A stretch of DNA of 36,345 nt from Jannaschia formosa (GCF_003340555.1 NZ_QPLJ01000034.1:1-36345); one strand, 5' to 3'; positions 23,674 to 32,372 are shown, numbered from the stretch's first letter. Numbers and translations: made by a program. Notes: generated by a model not told the origin, from the sequence alone.

Positions 23674-24774
23674 TCATCCGATCACGGCCGGGACGCGGTC
23701 ATAGTGGCCCAGCGGCTCCGCCCCGTCGCGTCCGAGGACGACGATGTCCTCGATGCGGATGCCGAAGGCGCCGGGCAGGTAGATCCCCGGCTCGACGGAG
23801 AAGACCATGCCCGGGGCGAGTTCGTCCTCGGAGGTCGCGGTGATCCAGGGCGGCTCGTGTATGTCGACGCCCAGCCCGTGGCCCGTGCGATGCACGAAGC
23901 GTGGGCCGTAGCCCGCTGCCTCGATCACGCCGCGCGCGGCCGCATCGACGTCGCGCGCCCGCGCGCCAGGCCGGGCGGCGGCAATGCCCGCCTCGGTCGC
24001 GCGCCGGACGGTCTCGGCGACGCGGGCGAACTCGGGCGACGGGTCACGGCCGAACCAGGCGCAGCGGGTCATGTCCGAGGGGTATCCGTCCAGCACGCAG
24101 CCGGTGTCGATCAGCACGGCCGTCTCGGGCGCGAGGCGGGTCGCGCCGGTGTGGTGATGAGGGAAGGCGCCGTTCGCCCCGAAGCCCACGATGGTGAAGG
24201 CGGGCGTTGCGCCCGCCTCCGCATAGACGGCGCGGATGGCGTCGGCGACCTCGCTCTCGGCGATCCCCTCCCGCAGGCAGGCGAAGCCGGCCGCCATCGC
24301 CCGGTCGTTTAGGGCGGCCGAGGCGCGCAGGCGGTCGATCTCCTCCGGCTCCTTGCGGGCGCGCAGCCATCCGACCGTGCCGTCGCAGAAGCTGCGGCGC
24401 GGCCCCCCCATCGCGTCGAGGAGGAGGAGCGCGAAGTCCGCGCGCATCGCCTCGTCGACGGCGACCATCGGGTCCGCCGGCAGCGCGCAGGTGCCCCGGA
24501 GCCGTTCCAGCGCCGCCGCCGGGCCGTCGGCGTCGGCCCAGGTCTCGAAGGGCAGGTCCGTCGCCTGCCGCACCGAGTCCGCGTTGAGCGCGGGCATCAG
24601 AAAGCCCGCATGGGTCTGCGAGACCAGCAGCATGACCGGCCGCTCGTCGCCATGCGGATCGGCGCCCGCCAGCCAGCGCATGTGGCTGGTGGGCCCGACG
24701 GCCACGAGGTCGCACCCCGTGGCTGCCATGCGGTCGCGCAGCCGCGCGATGCGGTCCTGCGTCGTGGCGCTCAC
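23674..24774 (-). CDS. M24-family metallopeptidase (Xaa-Pro dipeptidase/creatinase-like)
   Basis: A 366-residue 'pita-bread' enzyme. The five metal ligands appear in order: 'VLIDTGC', 'YPSDMTRC', 'RTGHGLGVDIHEPP', 'VFSVEPGIY' and 'GIRIEDIVV'. An N-terminal creatinase-like domain occupies about residues 1-130. Members cleave dipeptides with proline or hydrolyse creatine-like compounds; no signal peptide is present, so it is cytoplasmic. Its start overlaps the stop of the peptide-binding protein gene (ATGA). This fits hydrolysis of the compound brought in by the linked ABC importer. The exact substrate cannot be read from the sequence. Confidence 0.88.
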   Translation of the reverse strand: MSATTQDRIARLRDRMAATGCDLVAVGPTSHMRWLAGADPHGDERPVMLLVSQTHAGFLMPALNADSVRQATDLPFETWADADGPAAALERLRGTCALPADPMVAVDEAMRADFALLLLDAMGGPRRSFCDGTVGWLRARKEPEEIDRLRASAALNDRAMAAGFACLREGIAESEVADAIRAVYAEAGATPAFTIVGFGANGAFPHHHTGATRLAPETAVLIDTGCVLDGYPSDMTRCAWFGRDPSPEFARVAETVRRATEAGIAAARPGARARDVDAAARGVIEAAGYGPRFVHRTGHGLGVDIHEPPWITATSEDELAPGMVFSVEPGIYLPGAFGIRIEDIVVLGRDGAEPLGHYDRVPAVIG

Positions 24775-26351
24775 TTCTCGACCAGCCGGTAGAACACGAA
24801 GTCCGAGGTCGCGCCGTTGACGTAGCCCGTCACGTCGTCGTCCATCGCCACCTGGTAGGAGGCCTGGAACATGATGACGATGGGGCTCTCGGCCTGCACG
24901 CGGCGCTGAAGTTCGCGGTACATGTCGAGCCGCGCCTCGGGGTCAGCCTCGGTCAGGGCCGCCGTCGTCATCTCGTTGAGCTCCTCCGGGACGGCCCAGG
25001 CGTTCCGCCAGGTGGTCGTCGCGGTGTAGTTGCCGTCCGAGTTGTCGGAGTTGTAGGCGAAGGCCTTTGCGTTGGAATGCGGGTCCATGAAGTCCGGGCC
25101 CCAGTAGAGCAGCATCGCCTCGTGGGTGCGGTCGCGATACTTGGTGATGACCTGCGCGCCGGTGCCGGGCAGGATCTCGAACTCGATCCCCGCATCGGCG
25201 AAGCTGGCCTGCAGCGACTGCGCCATGTCGGTGAAGGGCGCGGCGTTGATGACGTCCATCTCGACCTGGATCGGAAGCTCGACGCCCGCGTCGGCGAGGA
25301 TCTGCTTCGCCTTCTCGGGATCGTAGGAGAACGGCGTCTCGGTGACGGCGCCGGGGAAGCCCTCGGGCCAGAACGCCTGGTGGATGTCCATCTGCCCGGC
25401 GAGGATCGTGTCGGTCATGCCCTCGTAGTTCACGAGGTAGCGCGCGGCCTCCCAGACGGCGGGGTCGGTCAGGCTGTCGGTCTTCTGGTTGAAGGACAGG
25501 AAGTGGACGGCGGCCTGGGGGTAGGTCTCGACCTTGATGCCCTCGCCGAGGCCCGCGACCTGGTCGGGGGTCAGGTTGCGCGCCATGTCGACATCGCCCT
25601 GCTCCAGCAGCAATTGCTGCGTCGCGCTCTCGGCGACGTGCTGCAGGATGACGGCGTCGACCTTCGGCCCCTCCTTGAAGTAGTTTTCGTTGGCGGCGAG
25701 CCGCACGATCTCGGCCGGGCGGTAGGTCTGCATCGAGAACGGCCCGGACCCCGCGGAGTTCGCGTTGAGCCAGGCGTTGCCCATGTCGCCGTCGACCTCG
25801 TTGGCCATGACGGTCGCCATGTCCACGATCGATGCGGGGCGCGCGGCGAGCACGTTCATCACGAAGGCCGGGGAGAAGTCGCCCTCGTAGCGGATCGTCA
25901 CGGTGCCGTCGCCCGCGGTGACCATCTCGTCCACGTTCTCCGGCGTCCAGCCGAGCTGGGCCAGGATGAAGGCGGGCGTCAGGTTCAGCTTGATGACGCG
26001 CTGCAGCGAGCCGGCCGCGTCCTCGGCCGTGACCGGGTTGCCGGAATGGAAGACCGCCCCCTCGCGCATCGTGAAGGTGATGGTCTTGGCGTCCTCGTCG
26101 ATCTCCCATTCGGTGGCGAGGCCGGGGGCGAGCGTCGTCGGATCCTCGGCGTCGTACTGCACGAGGCGGTCGTAGACGTTGGTGACGATCTCGCCCGAGG
26201 TGAACTCGTAGGCCTGGGCGGGGTCGAGCGCGACGATGTCGTCGATGTTCTGCGCCACGACCAGGATGCCCGGTGGCGTGTCGGCGAATGCGCCCGTGGC
26301 CAGCGGCAGCGCCAGCGCGCTGCCGAGAAGCAGGGCTCGGATGGTCTTCAT
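24771..26351 (-). CDS. Peptide-type ABC transporter substrate-binding protein (SBP family 5)
   Basis: A 526-residue periplasmic binding protein with signal peptide MKTIRALLLGSALALPLATGAFA before DTPPG. The SBP_bac_5 pattern is clear: 'IDDIVALDPAQAYEFTSGEIVTNVYD', 'AKTITFTMREGAVFHSGNPVTAEDA', 'NANSAGSGPFSMQTYRP' and 'FLSFNQKTDSLTD'. Such proteins bind di- and oligopeptides, or other amide-like compounds such as glutathione, opines or nickel chelates. The start codon directly follows the regulator's stop (TAG-ATG). It lies on the opposite strand from its permeases, across the regulator, an unusual split for this family. Confidence 0.92.
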   Translation of the reverse strand: MKTIRALLLGSALALPLATGAFADTPPGILVVAQNIDDIVALDPAQAYEFTSGEIVTNVYDRLVQYDAEDPTTLAPGLATEWEIDEDAKTITFTMREGAVFHSGNPVTAEDAAGSLQRVIKLNLTPAFILAQLGWTPENVDEMVTAGDGTVTIRYEGDFSPAFVMNVLAARPASIVDMATVMANEVDGDMGNAWLNANSAGSGPFSMQTYRPAEIVRLAANENYFKEGPKVDAVILQHVAESATQQLLLEQGDVDMARNLTPDQVAGLGEGIKVETYPQAAVHFLSFNQKTDSLTDPAVWEAARYLVNYEGMTDTILAGQMDIHQAFWPEGFPGAVTETPFSYDPEKAKQILADAGVELPIQVEMDVINAAPFTDMAQSLQASFADAGIEFEILPGTGAQVITKYRDRTHEAMLLYWGPDFMDPHSNAKAFAYNSDNSDGNYTATTTWRNAWAVPEELNEMTTAALTEADPEARLDMYRELQRRVQAESPIVIMFQASYQVAMDDDVTGYVNGATSDFVFYRLVEK

Positions 26352-26990
26352 CTATCTCTCTCCTGTCGGGTCTTCGGTGGTTTTCTCGGTACCGGCCGCC
26401 GCGCCCCCCTGGTGCAGCACGGTGAGCGTCCCGGTCCAGAGGACGCGGGCGGGGTCGGGGCCGGCATTCGCCCAGGCATGGGGGATCGCGCCGTCGTAAT
26501 GCAGGCTGTCGCCGGGGCCCATCCGCATCGTCTGGCCTGCCAGCGTCTGGTCGATCGTGCCTTCGAGGATGAAGATCACCTCCTCGCCCTCATGCGCCGT
26601 CGTCTCGGAGCGATAGCCCGGCGGGACATGCAGCACGTAGGAGACCAGAGAGGAGCCGGGATAGTCGGCGCTGACCGCCTCGTACTCCACCGGGGAGCCG
26701 GGGACCGAGAAGCGCCGTCGCCCGTCGGCGCGGGACAGGGCGTCCACGGGCCGGGTCTCGGCCACGAAATAATCAAGGCTCACGCCGAGCGCGGCCGCGA
26801 TCTGCGCCAGCGTCCCAAGGGTCGGGACGGCTTTCCCGGTCTCGACCTGGCTCATGTAGCCCGTCGAGAGGCCGGCGGTCTCTGCCGTCGCGCGCAGCGT
26901 GAGGCCCAGAGCCTTGCGGCGCCGGCGCATCGCGGGGCCGAGGTCGGGGGCCTCGGGCGGGGCGCGTTCGGCGGTCAGAGCTTGCGGCAT
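26352..26990 (-). CDS. XRE-family regulator with cupin domain
   Basis: A 212-residue regulator. The N-terminal helix-turn-helix (about 20-75: 'MRRRRKALGLTLRATAETAGLSTGYMSQVETGKAVPTLGTL' read in pieces) is joined to a C-terminal cupin. The cupin carries 'SETTAHEGEEVIFILEGTI' and 'GPGDSLHYDGAIPHAWAN'. Such proteins usually repress uptake and degradation genes for amines, amino acids or peptides, with the small molecule sensed in the cupin. The ATG at 26990 has GGAGGGG just upstream. It sits at the divide between the two halves of the peptide transport locus, next to an inverted repeat that is a candidate operator. Confidence 0.9.
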   Translation of the reverse strand: MPQALTAERAPPEAPDLGPAMRRRRKALGLTLRATAETAGLSTGYMSQVETGKAVPTLGTLAQIAAALGVSLDYFVAETRPVDALSRADGRRRFSVPGSPVEYEAVSADYPGSSLVSYVLHVPPGYRSETTAHEGEEVIFILEGTIDQTLAGQTMRMGPGDSLHYDGAIPHAWANAGPDPARVLWTGTLTVLHQGGAAAGTEKTTEDPTGER

Positions 26991-27006
26991 CCGCCCCTCC
27001 AGTAAA

Positions 27007-27052
27007 ATTCCGTTTGATGGTGGCAAAACTCCTTTCATTCGCCAAGCGGAAT
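27007..27052. promoter_or_regulatory. Inverted repeat in the divergent control region of the peptide ABC locus
   Basis: ATTCCGTTT (27007-27015) and AAGCGGAAT (27044-27052) form an inverted pair with one mismatch, centres 37 bases apart. They lie in the AT-richest part of the 118-base gap between the XRE/cupin gene and the first permease. The position suits an operator from which the XRE/cupin protein controls both operons. I see no reliable -35/-10 pair. Confidence 0.45.
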
Positions 27053-27108
27053 CTTCTACCGTCCGGCAGGTCCCGATCCGCGGGAGTCCACCTGATGCCG
27101 GAGAGCGC

Positions 27109-28164
27109 ATGGCCGCCACGCTTCGACCCGCCGCCCTTCCGGCGCGCCTGGCCCGGACCGGGCGCGGCGCCGCGGCCTTCGTGCTGGTCACGGCGGCGAC
27201 CTTCCTGGGCCTTTTGGCGATCACCTTCTTCATCGGCCGCGTCGTGCCCATCGACCCCGTCCTGTCCGTGGTCGGCGACCGCGCCACGCAGGAGCAGTAC
27301 GAGGCGGCCCGCCTCGCAATGGGCCTCGACCGGCCGCTCGTCGTACAGTTCGCGAGCTATGTCGGCGATGTGCTGCGCGGCGATCTCGGCGTCTCGGTCT
27401 CGACCAACCGGCCGGTGGCCTCGGACCTTTTGCGCGTCTTCCCCGCGACGCTGGAGATGGCGACCATCGGGATCGTCATCGGCGTCGCCCTCGGCGTGCC
27501 CATGGGCGTGATCGCGGCGGCCCGGCAGGGAAGCTGGGTCGACCAGACGATCCGGGTCCTGGCGCTGACGGGCTATTCCGTGCCCGCCTTCTGGCTGGGG
27601 CTCGTCGGTCTCGCCCTGTTCTATGCGGGGCTCGGCTGGGTCTCCGGCCCCGGGCGGGTCAGCATCTTCTACGACGGCGTCGTCGCGCCGCGCTCCGGGC
27701 TGCTGCTCGTCGACAGCGCGCTGGCCGGGGAATGGGACGTGTTCCGCTCGGCGGTCAGCCACATCGTCCTGCCGGCCGCGATCCTGGGCTTCTTCGGGCT
27801 GGCCTACATCGCGCGGATGACGCGGTCCTTCATGCTCGACCAGCTCGGGCAGGAATTCGTGACCACCGCGCGGGTCAAGGGCGTGCCGGAATGGCGCGTG
27901 GTCTGGGTGCATGCCTTCGGGCCGATCCGCATCCCGCTCATCACGGTGATCGGGCTCACCTATGCCGGCCTGCTGGAAGGGTCGGTGATGATCGAGACGG
28001 TCTTCTCCTGGCCGGGCATCGGCAACTACCTGACGACGGCGCTGTTCAACGCGGACATGAACGCGGTGCTGGGCGCGACGCTGGTGATCGGGTCCGTCTT
28101 CATCGCCATCAACCGCCTCTCGGACGTCCTCTACCGCGTCCTCGACCCGCGGAGCCGGGCATGA
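27109..28164 (+). CDS. Peptide-type ABC transporter permease (DppB-like)
   Basis: A 351-residue membrane protein. It opens with a helix 'FVLVTAATFLGLLAITFFIGRVVPIDPV' and the DppB-type loop 'LAMGLDRPLVVQFASYVGDVLRGDLGVSVSTNRPV'. It ends with 'EGSVMIETVFSWPGIGNYL', and its ATPase-docking EAA loop is 'EFVTTARVKGVPEWRVVWVHAF'. The ATG at 27109 is chosen for its GGAG six bases upstream; the frame is open further 5' into the control region. It starts the plus-strand half of the divergent locus and overlaps the next permease by ATGA. Confidence 0.9.
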   Translation: MAATLRPAALPARLARTGRGAAAFVLVTAATFLGLLAITFFIGRVVPIDPVLSVVGDRATQEQYEAARLAMGLDRPLVVQFASYVGDVLRGDLGVSVSTNRPVASDLLRVFPATLEMATIGIVIGVALGVPMGVIAAARQGSWVDQTIRVLALTGYSVPAFWLGLVGLALFYAGLGWVSGPGRVSIFYDGVVAPRSGLLLVDSALAGEWDVFRSAVSHIVLPAAILGFFGLAYIARMTRSFMLDQLGQEFVTTARVKGVPEWRVVWVHAFGPIRIPLITVIGLTYAGLLEGSVMIETVFSWPGIGNYLTTALFNADMNAVLGATLVIGSVFIAINRLSDVLYRVLDPRSRA

Positions 28165-29057
28165 GCCTCGCCGAGTGGCTGACGACGGACGCGCCGGCCT
28201 CGCGCGGTCAGGCGCTGGCCGGGCGCGCCCATGCCACCGCGCGGCTGCTGGCGCGCAACCCGCTGGCCATGGTCGGCATCGTCATCGTGCTGGGCCTCGT
28301 CCTCGTCGCCGCCTTCGCCCCCTGGCTCGCCCCCGAGAGCCCGGTCGGCCAGAACCTCTCGCGCCGCCTGCTGCCGCCCTCGGCCGAGCACTGGATGGGC
28401 ACCGACGAGCTGGGCCGCGACATCCTGAGCCGGGTGATCTGGGGCACGCGGATCACGCTGATGATCGTCGCGCTGGTCGCCGTGATTGCGGCGCCGGTCG
28501 GCCTGATCGTGGGCGCGGTCTCCGGCTATTTCGGCGGCTGGGCGGACAGGCTGCTGATGGGGCTGACGGACGTGTTCCTGTCGATGCCCAAGCTGATCCT
28601 GGCCCTCGCCTTCGTCGCGGCCCTGGGACCGGGCATCGAGAACGCCGTCATCGCCATCGCGATCACGACCTGGCCCGCCTATGCCCGGATCGCGCGGGCC
28701 GAGACGCTGACGATCCGGAACGCCGAGTTCGTCGCGGCCACCCGCCTGCTCGGCGCCTCGCACCTGCGGATCATCGCGGTGCATATTCTGCCGCTCTGCA
28801 CCTCGTCGATGATCGTGCGGGTCACGCTCGACATGGCGGGGATCATCCTCACCGCCGCGGGCCTCGGCTTCCTCGGCCTCGGCGCGCAGCCGCCGCTGCC
28901 CGAATGGGGCGCGATGATCTCGCGCGGGCGGGCCTTCGTGCTGGACCAGTGGTGGGTCGCTACGATGCCCGGCTTCGCCATCATCCTCGTCTCGCTGGGC
29001 TTCTGCTTTCTCGGCGACGGGCTGCGCGATGCGCTCGACCCGAAGGGCCGGAGATGA
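28161..29057 (+). CDS. Peptide-type ABC transporter permease (DppC-like)
   Basis: A 298-residue partner permease. The N-terminal OppC segment is 'LARNPLAMVGIVIVLGLVLVAAFAPWLAP'. 'HWMGTDELGRDILSRVIWGTRITL' is the family hallmark, and the EAA loop is 'EFVAATRLLGASHLRIIAVHIL'. It ends with 'GLGFLGLGAQPPLPEWGAMI'. The start overlaps the upstream stop (ATGA), and the stop overlaps the ATG of the first ATPase gene. It forms the translocation pore with the DppB-like protein. Confidence 0.92.
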   Translation: MSLAEWLTTDAPASRGQALAGRAHATARLLARNPLAMVGIVIVLGLVLVAAFAPWLAPESPVGQNLSRRLLPPSAEHWMGTDELGRDILSRVIWGTRITLMIVALVAVIAAPVGLIVGAVSGYFGGWADRLLMGLTDVFLSMPKLILALAFVAALGPGIENAVIAIAITTWPAYARIARAETLTIRNAEFVAATRLLGASHLRIIAVHILPLCTSSMIVRVTLDMAGIILTAAGLGFLGLGAQPPLPEWGAMISRGRAFVLDQWWVATMPGFAIILVSLGFCFLGDGLRDALDPKGRR

Positions 29058-29935
29058 TGGCTAGCCCCGAAGGGTCGGAGATGAGGCAAGGCCCCGAAGG
29101 CGCGGCGCCGGGCCTGCTGTCGGTCCGGGACCTGACCGTCACCTTCCCGACCCCGCGCGGCCCCGCGCGCGTGGTCGACGGCCTGTCCTTCGAGCTCGGG
29201 CGCGAACGGCTCGGCATCGTCGGCGAGAGCGGGTCGGGCAAGTCCATGACCGGCCGCGCCATCCTGCGCCTGATCCGGCCGCCGGGACGGGTGACCGGCG
29301 GGCTGACCTTCGAGGGCCGCGACCTGACCTCCCTGAGCGAGCGCCAGATGCGCGCCGTCAGGGGCGCCCGCATCTCGATGGTCATGCAGGACCCGCGCTA
29401 TTCGCTGAACCCCGTCATGACCGTCGGCGAGCAGATCGCCGAGGCCCTGCGCACCCACGAGCGGCCGGGCCGCGCCGAAGTCAGGGCCCGGGTCCGCGAG
29501 GCGCTGCGCTCGGTACGCCTCGACGACGCCGACCGGATCGCGCGGCTCTATCCGCACGAGGTCTCGGGCGGGATGGGCCAGCGCATCATGATCGCCATGA
29601 TGCTGATCCCGAAGCCGGCCCTGCTCATCGCGGACGAGCCGACCTCGGCGCTCGACGTCTCGATCCAGGGCGAGGTGCTGCGGCTGATGGACGACCTGGT
29701 CCGCGCGCGCGGCATGGGGCTGATCCTCATCTCGCACGACCTGCCGCTGGTCGCGCGCTACTGCGACCGCATCCTCGTCATGCATGCGGGCCGTGTGGTC
29801 GAGAGCTGCGCCGCGTCCGAGCTGCACCGCGCCACCCACCCCTACACGCGCGGGCTGCTCGCCGCCGTTCCGCGCATGGACGAGACCCGCGCCGAGCTGC
29901 CGGTTCTCGACCGCAGCGCATGGGGCGGGACGTGA
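29054..29935 (+). CDS. Peptide-type ABC transporter ATPase (DppD-like)
   Basis: A 293-residue ATPase. Walker A is GESGSGKS, the Q-loop is 'SMVMQDPRYSLNPVM', the signature is 'VSGGMGQR', Walker B is 'LLIADEPTSALD', and the switch is 'ISHDLPLV'. The end 'THPYTRGLLAAVP' is typical of the oligopeptide group. Its beginning is odd: the Shine-Dalgarno/ATG segment is nearly duplicated 27 bases downstream, offering ATG codons at 29054, 29057 and 29081. The upstream one fits the ATGA overlap. It would pair with the DppF-like ATPase as a heterodimer. Confidence 0.9.
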   Translation: MMASPEGSEMRQGPEGAAPGLLSVRDLTVTFPTPRGPARVVDGLSFELGRERLGIVGESGSGKSMTGRAILRLIRPPGRVTGGLTFEGRDLTSLSERQMRAVRGARISMVMQDPRYSLNPVMTVGEQIAEALRTHERPGRAEVRARVREALRSVRLDDADRIARLYPHEVSGGMGQRIMIAMMLIPKPALLIADEPTSALDVSIQGEVLRLMDDLVRARGMGLILISHDLPLVARYCDRILVMHAGRVVESCAASELHRATHPYTRGLLAAVPRMDETRAELPVLDRSAWGGT

Positions 29936-30681
29936 CGGCGCTGCGCATTCGGGACCTGACGGTCTCCTACGGCGAGACCCGCGCGGTCGAGGGCGTCTCG
30001 CTCGACGTGGCCGAGGGCGAGTCCGTCGCGCTGGTGGGCGAGAGCGGGTCGGGCAAGTCGACCGTCCTGAAGGCGATCACCGGGCTTGCGCCGGACTGGA
30101 CGGGCGGGATCGAGATCTTCGGACGGCCGCGCGGCCACCGCCCGGACAAGGCGCTGGCCGCGACCTGCCAGATGGTCTTCCAGGACCCCTACGGCTCGCT
30201 GCATCCGCGCCGCACGGTGGACGCCGTGCTGACCGAGGCCCTGCGCATCCACGGCATCCGCGACGACGACCGCGTCTCGCGGACGCTGAGCGAGGTCGGG
30301 CTCGATGCGCGGTTCCGCTTCCGCTATCCGCACCAGCTCTCGGGCGGACAGCGCCAGCGCGTCGCCATCGCGCGCGCGCTGATCCTGCGGCCGCGCCTTC
30401 TGCTGCTGGACGAGCCGACCTCGGCGCTCGACGTCAGCGTCCAGGCCGAGATCCTGAACCTGCTCAAGCGGCTGCGCGCCGAACTCGGCCTGACCTACCT
30501 GCTGGTGACGCATGACCTGCCGGTGGTGGGCTTCCTCTGCGAGCGGCTGGCGGTGATGCGCGGGGGCCGCATCGTCGAGGTCGCGCCGGTCGCGGCGCTG
30601 CGCGACGGCGCCTTCGCCGATCCCTATTCCCGAAGCCTGCACGCCGAGAGCCTCAGGCATGACACGGAGGCCGACCCATGA
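29932..30681 (+). CDS. Peptide-type ABC transporter ATPase (DppF-like)
   Basis: A 249-residue ATPase. Walker A is GESGSGKST, the Q-loop is 'QMVFQDPYGSLHPRRTV', the signature is LSGGQRQR, Walker B is 'LLLLDEPTSALD', and the switch is 'VTHDLPVV'. It is somewhat shorter than many DppF proteins and lacks the usual C-terminal cysteine cluster. GTG at 29932 is preferred as start, as it overlaps the upstream stop (GTGA) and follows GGGGCGGG. ATG at 29920 would add four residues but has no ribosome site. The stop overlaps the GAF gene (ATGA). Confidence 0.9.
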   Translation: MTALRIRDLTVSYGETRAVEGVSLDVAEGESVALVGESGSGKSTVLKAITGLAPDWTGGIEIFGRPRGHRPDKALAATCQMVFQDPYGSLHPRRTVDAVLTEALRIHGIRDDDRVSRTLSEVGLDARFRFRYPHQLSGGQRQRVAIARALILRPRLLLLDEPTSALDVSVQAEILNLLKRLRAELGLTYLLVTHDLPVVGFLCERLAVMRGGRIVEVAPVAALRDGAFADPYSRSLHAESLRHDTEADP

Positions 30682-31175
30682 GCTTTGCCCAAGACCTGTC
30701 CCAGGCGACCACGCCGGAGGCGTGCCTCGCCGCGCTTCATGCGGAGTCGCAGCGCGTGATGCCCGTCCGCCTCTGGACGGTCATGCTGGTCGACATGGAG
30801 GCCGGCCTCGCCCGCCGGGCCTTCACGAGCCATCCGCGGGACTACCCGACCTCGGGCACCAAGCCGATCCCGGACAACGACTGGTTCCGGCAGGTCCACG
30901 AGCGGCGGCAGCCCTTCGTCGCCAACAGCATCGCCGAGATCGCCGCGGTCTTCCCGGACCACGAGACCATCGCCGCGCTCGGCTGCGCCTCCTGTCTCAA
31001 CCTTCCCGTCACGGTCGGCGGGGCGCTCGCCGGGACGGTCAACCTCCTCGACGGCGAGGGCCGCTTCGACCGCGAGGCCGTCGCGCGTCTGGAGGACCGG
31101 CTCGCGCTGCCGGCCCTCGCCGCGCTGACCACGACCGAGCTGCTGCGCCGGCCCGCCGCCCCTGCCCCCGGCTGA
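30678..31175 (+). CDS. Stand-alone GAF-domain protein
   Basis: A 165-residue cytoplasmic protein consisting of one GAF domain (about 15-155). Features are 'RLWTVMLVDMEAGLARRAFTSHP', 'NDWFRQVHERRQPFVANSIAEIAAVFPDHETI' and 'CLNLPVTVGGALAGTVNLLDGEGRFDREAV' split across the core. A Cys-x2-Cys pair (Cys103, Cys106) sits before the central strand. GAF domains bind small molecules. It has the length of free-methionine-sulfoxide reductase but lacks that enzyme's GVCG cysteine motif. It is translationally coupled to the transporter ATPase (ATGA), which suggests it senses or handles the imported compound. That role is inferred. Confidence 0.8.
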   Translation: MSFAQDLSQATTPEACLAALHAESQRVMPVRLWTVMLVDMEAGLARRAFTSHPRDYPTSGTKPIPDNDWFRQVHERRQPFVANSIAEIAAVFPDHETIAALGCASCLNLPVTVGGALAGTVNLLDGEGRFDREAVARLEDRLALPALAALTTTELLRRPAAPAPG

Positions 31176-31401
31176 CCCCGGCCGGAGAGAGGCGCTCGCT
31201 CGCGGCACCGCCGCCGGATCCGGATCCACCCGGGCGGTCCTGGCCCCCTGCCCGGCTCGCCCGTCGGGTCGCGCCGTCACCGCCTCCCGATCCGCTCCGT
31301 TCGGCGGCACGATGCAGCCGATGGGGATCGGGGGAAGTGCCCGCGGCGGCTGGACGGTCCTGCGCGATCCCCCGGGCCGACAGCTTCCCTCCCGTCACGG
31401 A

Positions 31402-31426
31402 GGAACCGCGCCGGGACCCCGCCGTT
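31402..31426 (+). promoter_or_regulatory. EcfG-type general stress promoter
   Basis: GGAAC (31402-31406), a 16-base spacer and CGTT (31423-31426) match the established alphaproteobacterial EcfG consensus GGAAC-N16/17-CGTT. It lies 74 bases before the SDR start codon. The rest of the 324-base gap 31176-31499 shows no gene. Confidence 0.6.
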
Positions 31427-31499
31427 GGTCTCCGTGTCATCCCGGGGCGCGGGCGGGCAGCCCTGCCGGCCTCGCCCCACCCGAAGGAGGAACGCAGAC

Positions 31500-32357
31500 A
31501 TGTCAGCCGAACCGACCCCCCCGCAGCCCAAGCAGCAGCAGCCGATGCCCGGCACCACGGGCGCGATGGAGCCGCGCCCCGACCACGGCGAGGACAGCTA
31601 TGTCGGCCGCGGCCGTCTCGAAGGCAAGAAGACCGTCATCACCGGCGCCGATAGCGGCATCGGCCGCGCCGTGGCGATCGCCTTCGCGCGCGAGGGTGCG
31701 GACGTCCTGATCTCCTATCTCGAGGAGGACGAGGACGCCCGCGAGACCGCCCGGCTCGTGGAGGATGCGGGCCGCCAGGCCGTGACGGTGCGCGGCGACC
31801 TGAGCGACCCGGCGCATTGCCGCCAGGTGATCGACGAGGCCGTAAGCGCCTTCGGCCGCATCGACGTGCTGGTCAGCAACGCCGCCCACCAGGCCAGCTT
31901 CGACAAGTTCGAGGACATCACCGACGAGGAATGGCGCAAGACCTTCGCCGTCAACGTCGATCCGTTCTTCTACCTGGTGAAGGCGGCGCTGCCGCACATG
32001 AAGGAGGGCGGCTCGATCATCGGGACGAACTCGATCAATGCCGACCAGCCGAGCCCGGGCCTGCTTCCCTACGCGACCACCAAGGGCACGATCCGCGACT
32101 TCATCGCGGGGCTCGGCGCGATGCTGGCCCCTCGCGGTATCCGCGTGAACGGCGTGGCGCCGGGGCCGGTCTGGACGCCGCTCATCCCCTCGACGATGCC
32201 GCCCGAGAAGGTCGAGAGCTTCGGGTCGAACACCCCGATCGGCCGCGCCGCCCAACCGAAGGAGCTGGCGCCGCCCTACGTGATGCTGGCCAGCGACGAG
32301 GCGAGCTACATCATCGGCGCGACGATCCCGGTCACGGGCGGACGGCCCTTCATCTGA
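31500..32357 (+). CDS. Short-chain dehydrogenase/reductase, YghA/YhdF-like
   Basis: A 285-residue SDR. A flexible Pro/Gln-rich leader (1-40, with 'PRPDHGEDSYVGRGRLEGK') is typical of the YghA/YhdF group. The cofactor motif is TGADSGIG (48-55). Ser178, Tyr191 and Lys195 have the standard Y-x3-K spacing (NSIN, PYATTK). 'GIRVNGVAPGPVWTPLIPS' and 'GATIPVTGGRPF' complete the family pattern. AAGGAGG is placed well before the ATG at 31500. It reduces an unknown carbonyl with NAD(P)H; members are commonly stress-induced, in keeping with the EcfG promoter. A strong hairpin follows. Confidence 0.9.
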   Translation: MSAEPTPPQPKQQQPMPGTTGAMEPRPDHGEDSYVGRGRLEGKKTVITGADSGIGRAVAIAFAREGADVLISYLEEDEDARETARLVEDAGRQAVTVRGDLSDPAHCRQVIDEAVSAFGRIDVLVSNAAHQASFDKFEDITDEEWRKTFAVNVDPFFYLVKAALPHMKEGGSIIGTNSINADQPSPGLLPYATTKGTIRDFIAGLGAMLAPRGIRVNGVAPGPVWTPLIPSTMPPEKVESFGSNTPIGRAAQPKELAPPYVMLASDEASYIIGATIPVTGGRPFI

Positions 32358-32372
32358 GCCGCCGGGCCGTAT

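Noticed and set aside
30678-31175. Free methionine-R-sulfoxide reductase (GAF-type)
   Set aside because: The length matches, but the GVCG active-site stretch and cysteine spacing of that enzyme are missing.
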